64,000 nt of DNA. Origin: Aestuariibacter sp. GS-14 (lineage in GTDB: Bacteria; Pseudomonadota; Gammaproteobacteria; Enterobacterales; Alteromonadaceae). The stretch spans positions 62,001-126,000 of the forward strand of contig NZ_VHIP01000009.1 in NCBI RefSeq assembly GCF_006494365.1, given 5' to 3'. The position numbers and the translations under genes are program-made. Below the pieces are notes generated by a model. That model made no database searches, was not told the origin of the DNA, and worked only from the letters and a program-made list of their open reading frames with translations. This document shows, one piece after another, positions 63,941-64,000 of the stretch (positions within the stretch are counted from its first letter, which is position 1; each line of letters opens with the position of its first letter).

Positions 63941-64000
63941 TCTGTGTTTTCTTGGCTGGTTATCCCAATTAACTGGCCATTACCCACAAAAAAGCCGGTT

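Noticed and set aside
1-64000. tRNA or rRNA genes, prophage or transposase
   Set aside because: No cloverleaf, rRNA stretch, integrase or transposase motif was seen on either strand.

Overview
The window is chromosomal DNA of a marine or estuarine gammaproteobacterium, most likely of the Alteromonadales (Alteromonas, Aestuariibacter or Bowmanella type). This rests on a complete sodium-pumping NADH dehydrogenase operon, a TonB-dependent receptor next to SapC and tryptophan-halogenase genes, a xylan-degrading GH3/GH10 pair, YihG-type acyltransferases, a bacterial NSS sodium symporter and several secreted peptidases. I cannot name the species from sequence alone. No rRNA, tRNA, CRISPR array, prophage or transposase gene is visible. 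Coding density and codon style look uniform, so this reads as mostly core genome with a few accessory patches.

Layout. 1-2.5 kb: end of a TonB-dependent receptor, then sapC and a flavin-dependent halogenase. 2.8-7 kb (minus strand): a DUF3857/transglutaminase protein with a TPR lipoprotein, and a small TonB-domain lipoprotein. 7.2-14.3 kb (minus): GH3 lipoprotein and GH10 xylanase, start-to-stop coupled, and upstream of them an overlapping transketolase and aldo/keto reductase pair. 14.5-17.6 kb (plus): two tandem YihG-like acyltransferases and a YbdG-like mechanosensitive channel. 17.7-26.5 kb: single genes and pairs (small membrane protein, YggN/DUF2884, a YeeZ-like dehydrogenase, NSS symporter, DCC/SDR pair, msrA, TonB-domain protein, Lrp regulator divergent from a PhzF-like gene, lipoprotein). 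26.7-29.9 kb: a PhoD-like phosphatase, flavodoxin and CLCA_X metalloprotease-like cluster. 30-36.5 kb: orphan exbD, trmN6, an NAD(P)-binding protein, a highly structured 275-bp inverted-repeat element, a DPP-IV-like peptidase and a subtilase. 36.6-48.2 kb: PH-domain protein, GGDEF-EAL protein, Thr/Ser dehydratase with amidohydrolase, ppnP, metallo-beta-lactamase-fold protein, DUF1653 protein, dinB with a LexA box, AraC regulator, AhpD-like protein and a potassium channel. 48.2-55.4 kb (minus): nqrABCDEF-apbE-nqrM. 55.9-64 kb: fabV, a DctQMP TRAP transporter for a probable 2-oxoacid or monocarboxylate, an FKBP isomerase and ppc.

How it fits together. Xylan is cleaved outside the cell or in the periplasm by GH10 and GH3, and the resulting pentose could enter the pentose phosphate pathway at transketolase. 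Nqr provides the sodium gradient that the NSS symporter and probably the TRAP transporter use. Peptidases, dehydratase and amidohydrolase point to peptide and amino-acid scavenging.

The most unusual items are the 275-bp nested inverted-repeat element at 31927-32201, two dispersed hairpin repeats with a compensatory base-pair change (2775-2804 and 7126-7155), the PhoD/flavodoxin/CLCA_X cluster of unknown purpose, and TonB-system pieces (ExbD and TonB C-terminal domains) found outside any TonB operon. I did not find a clear new defence or biosynthetic system.
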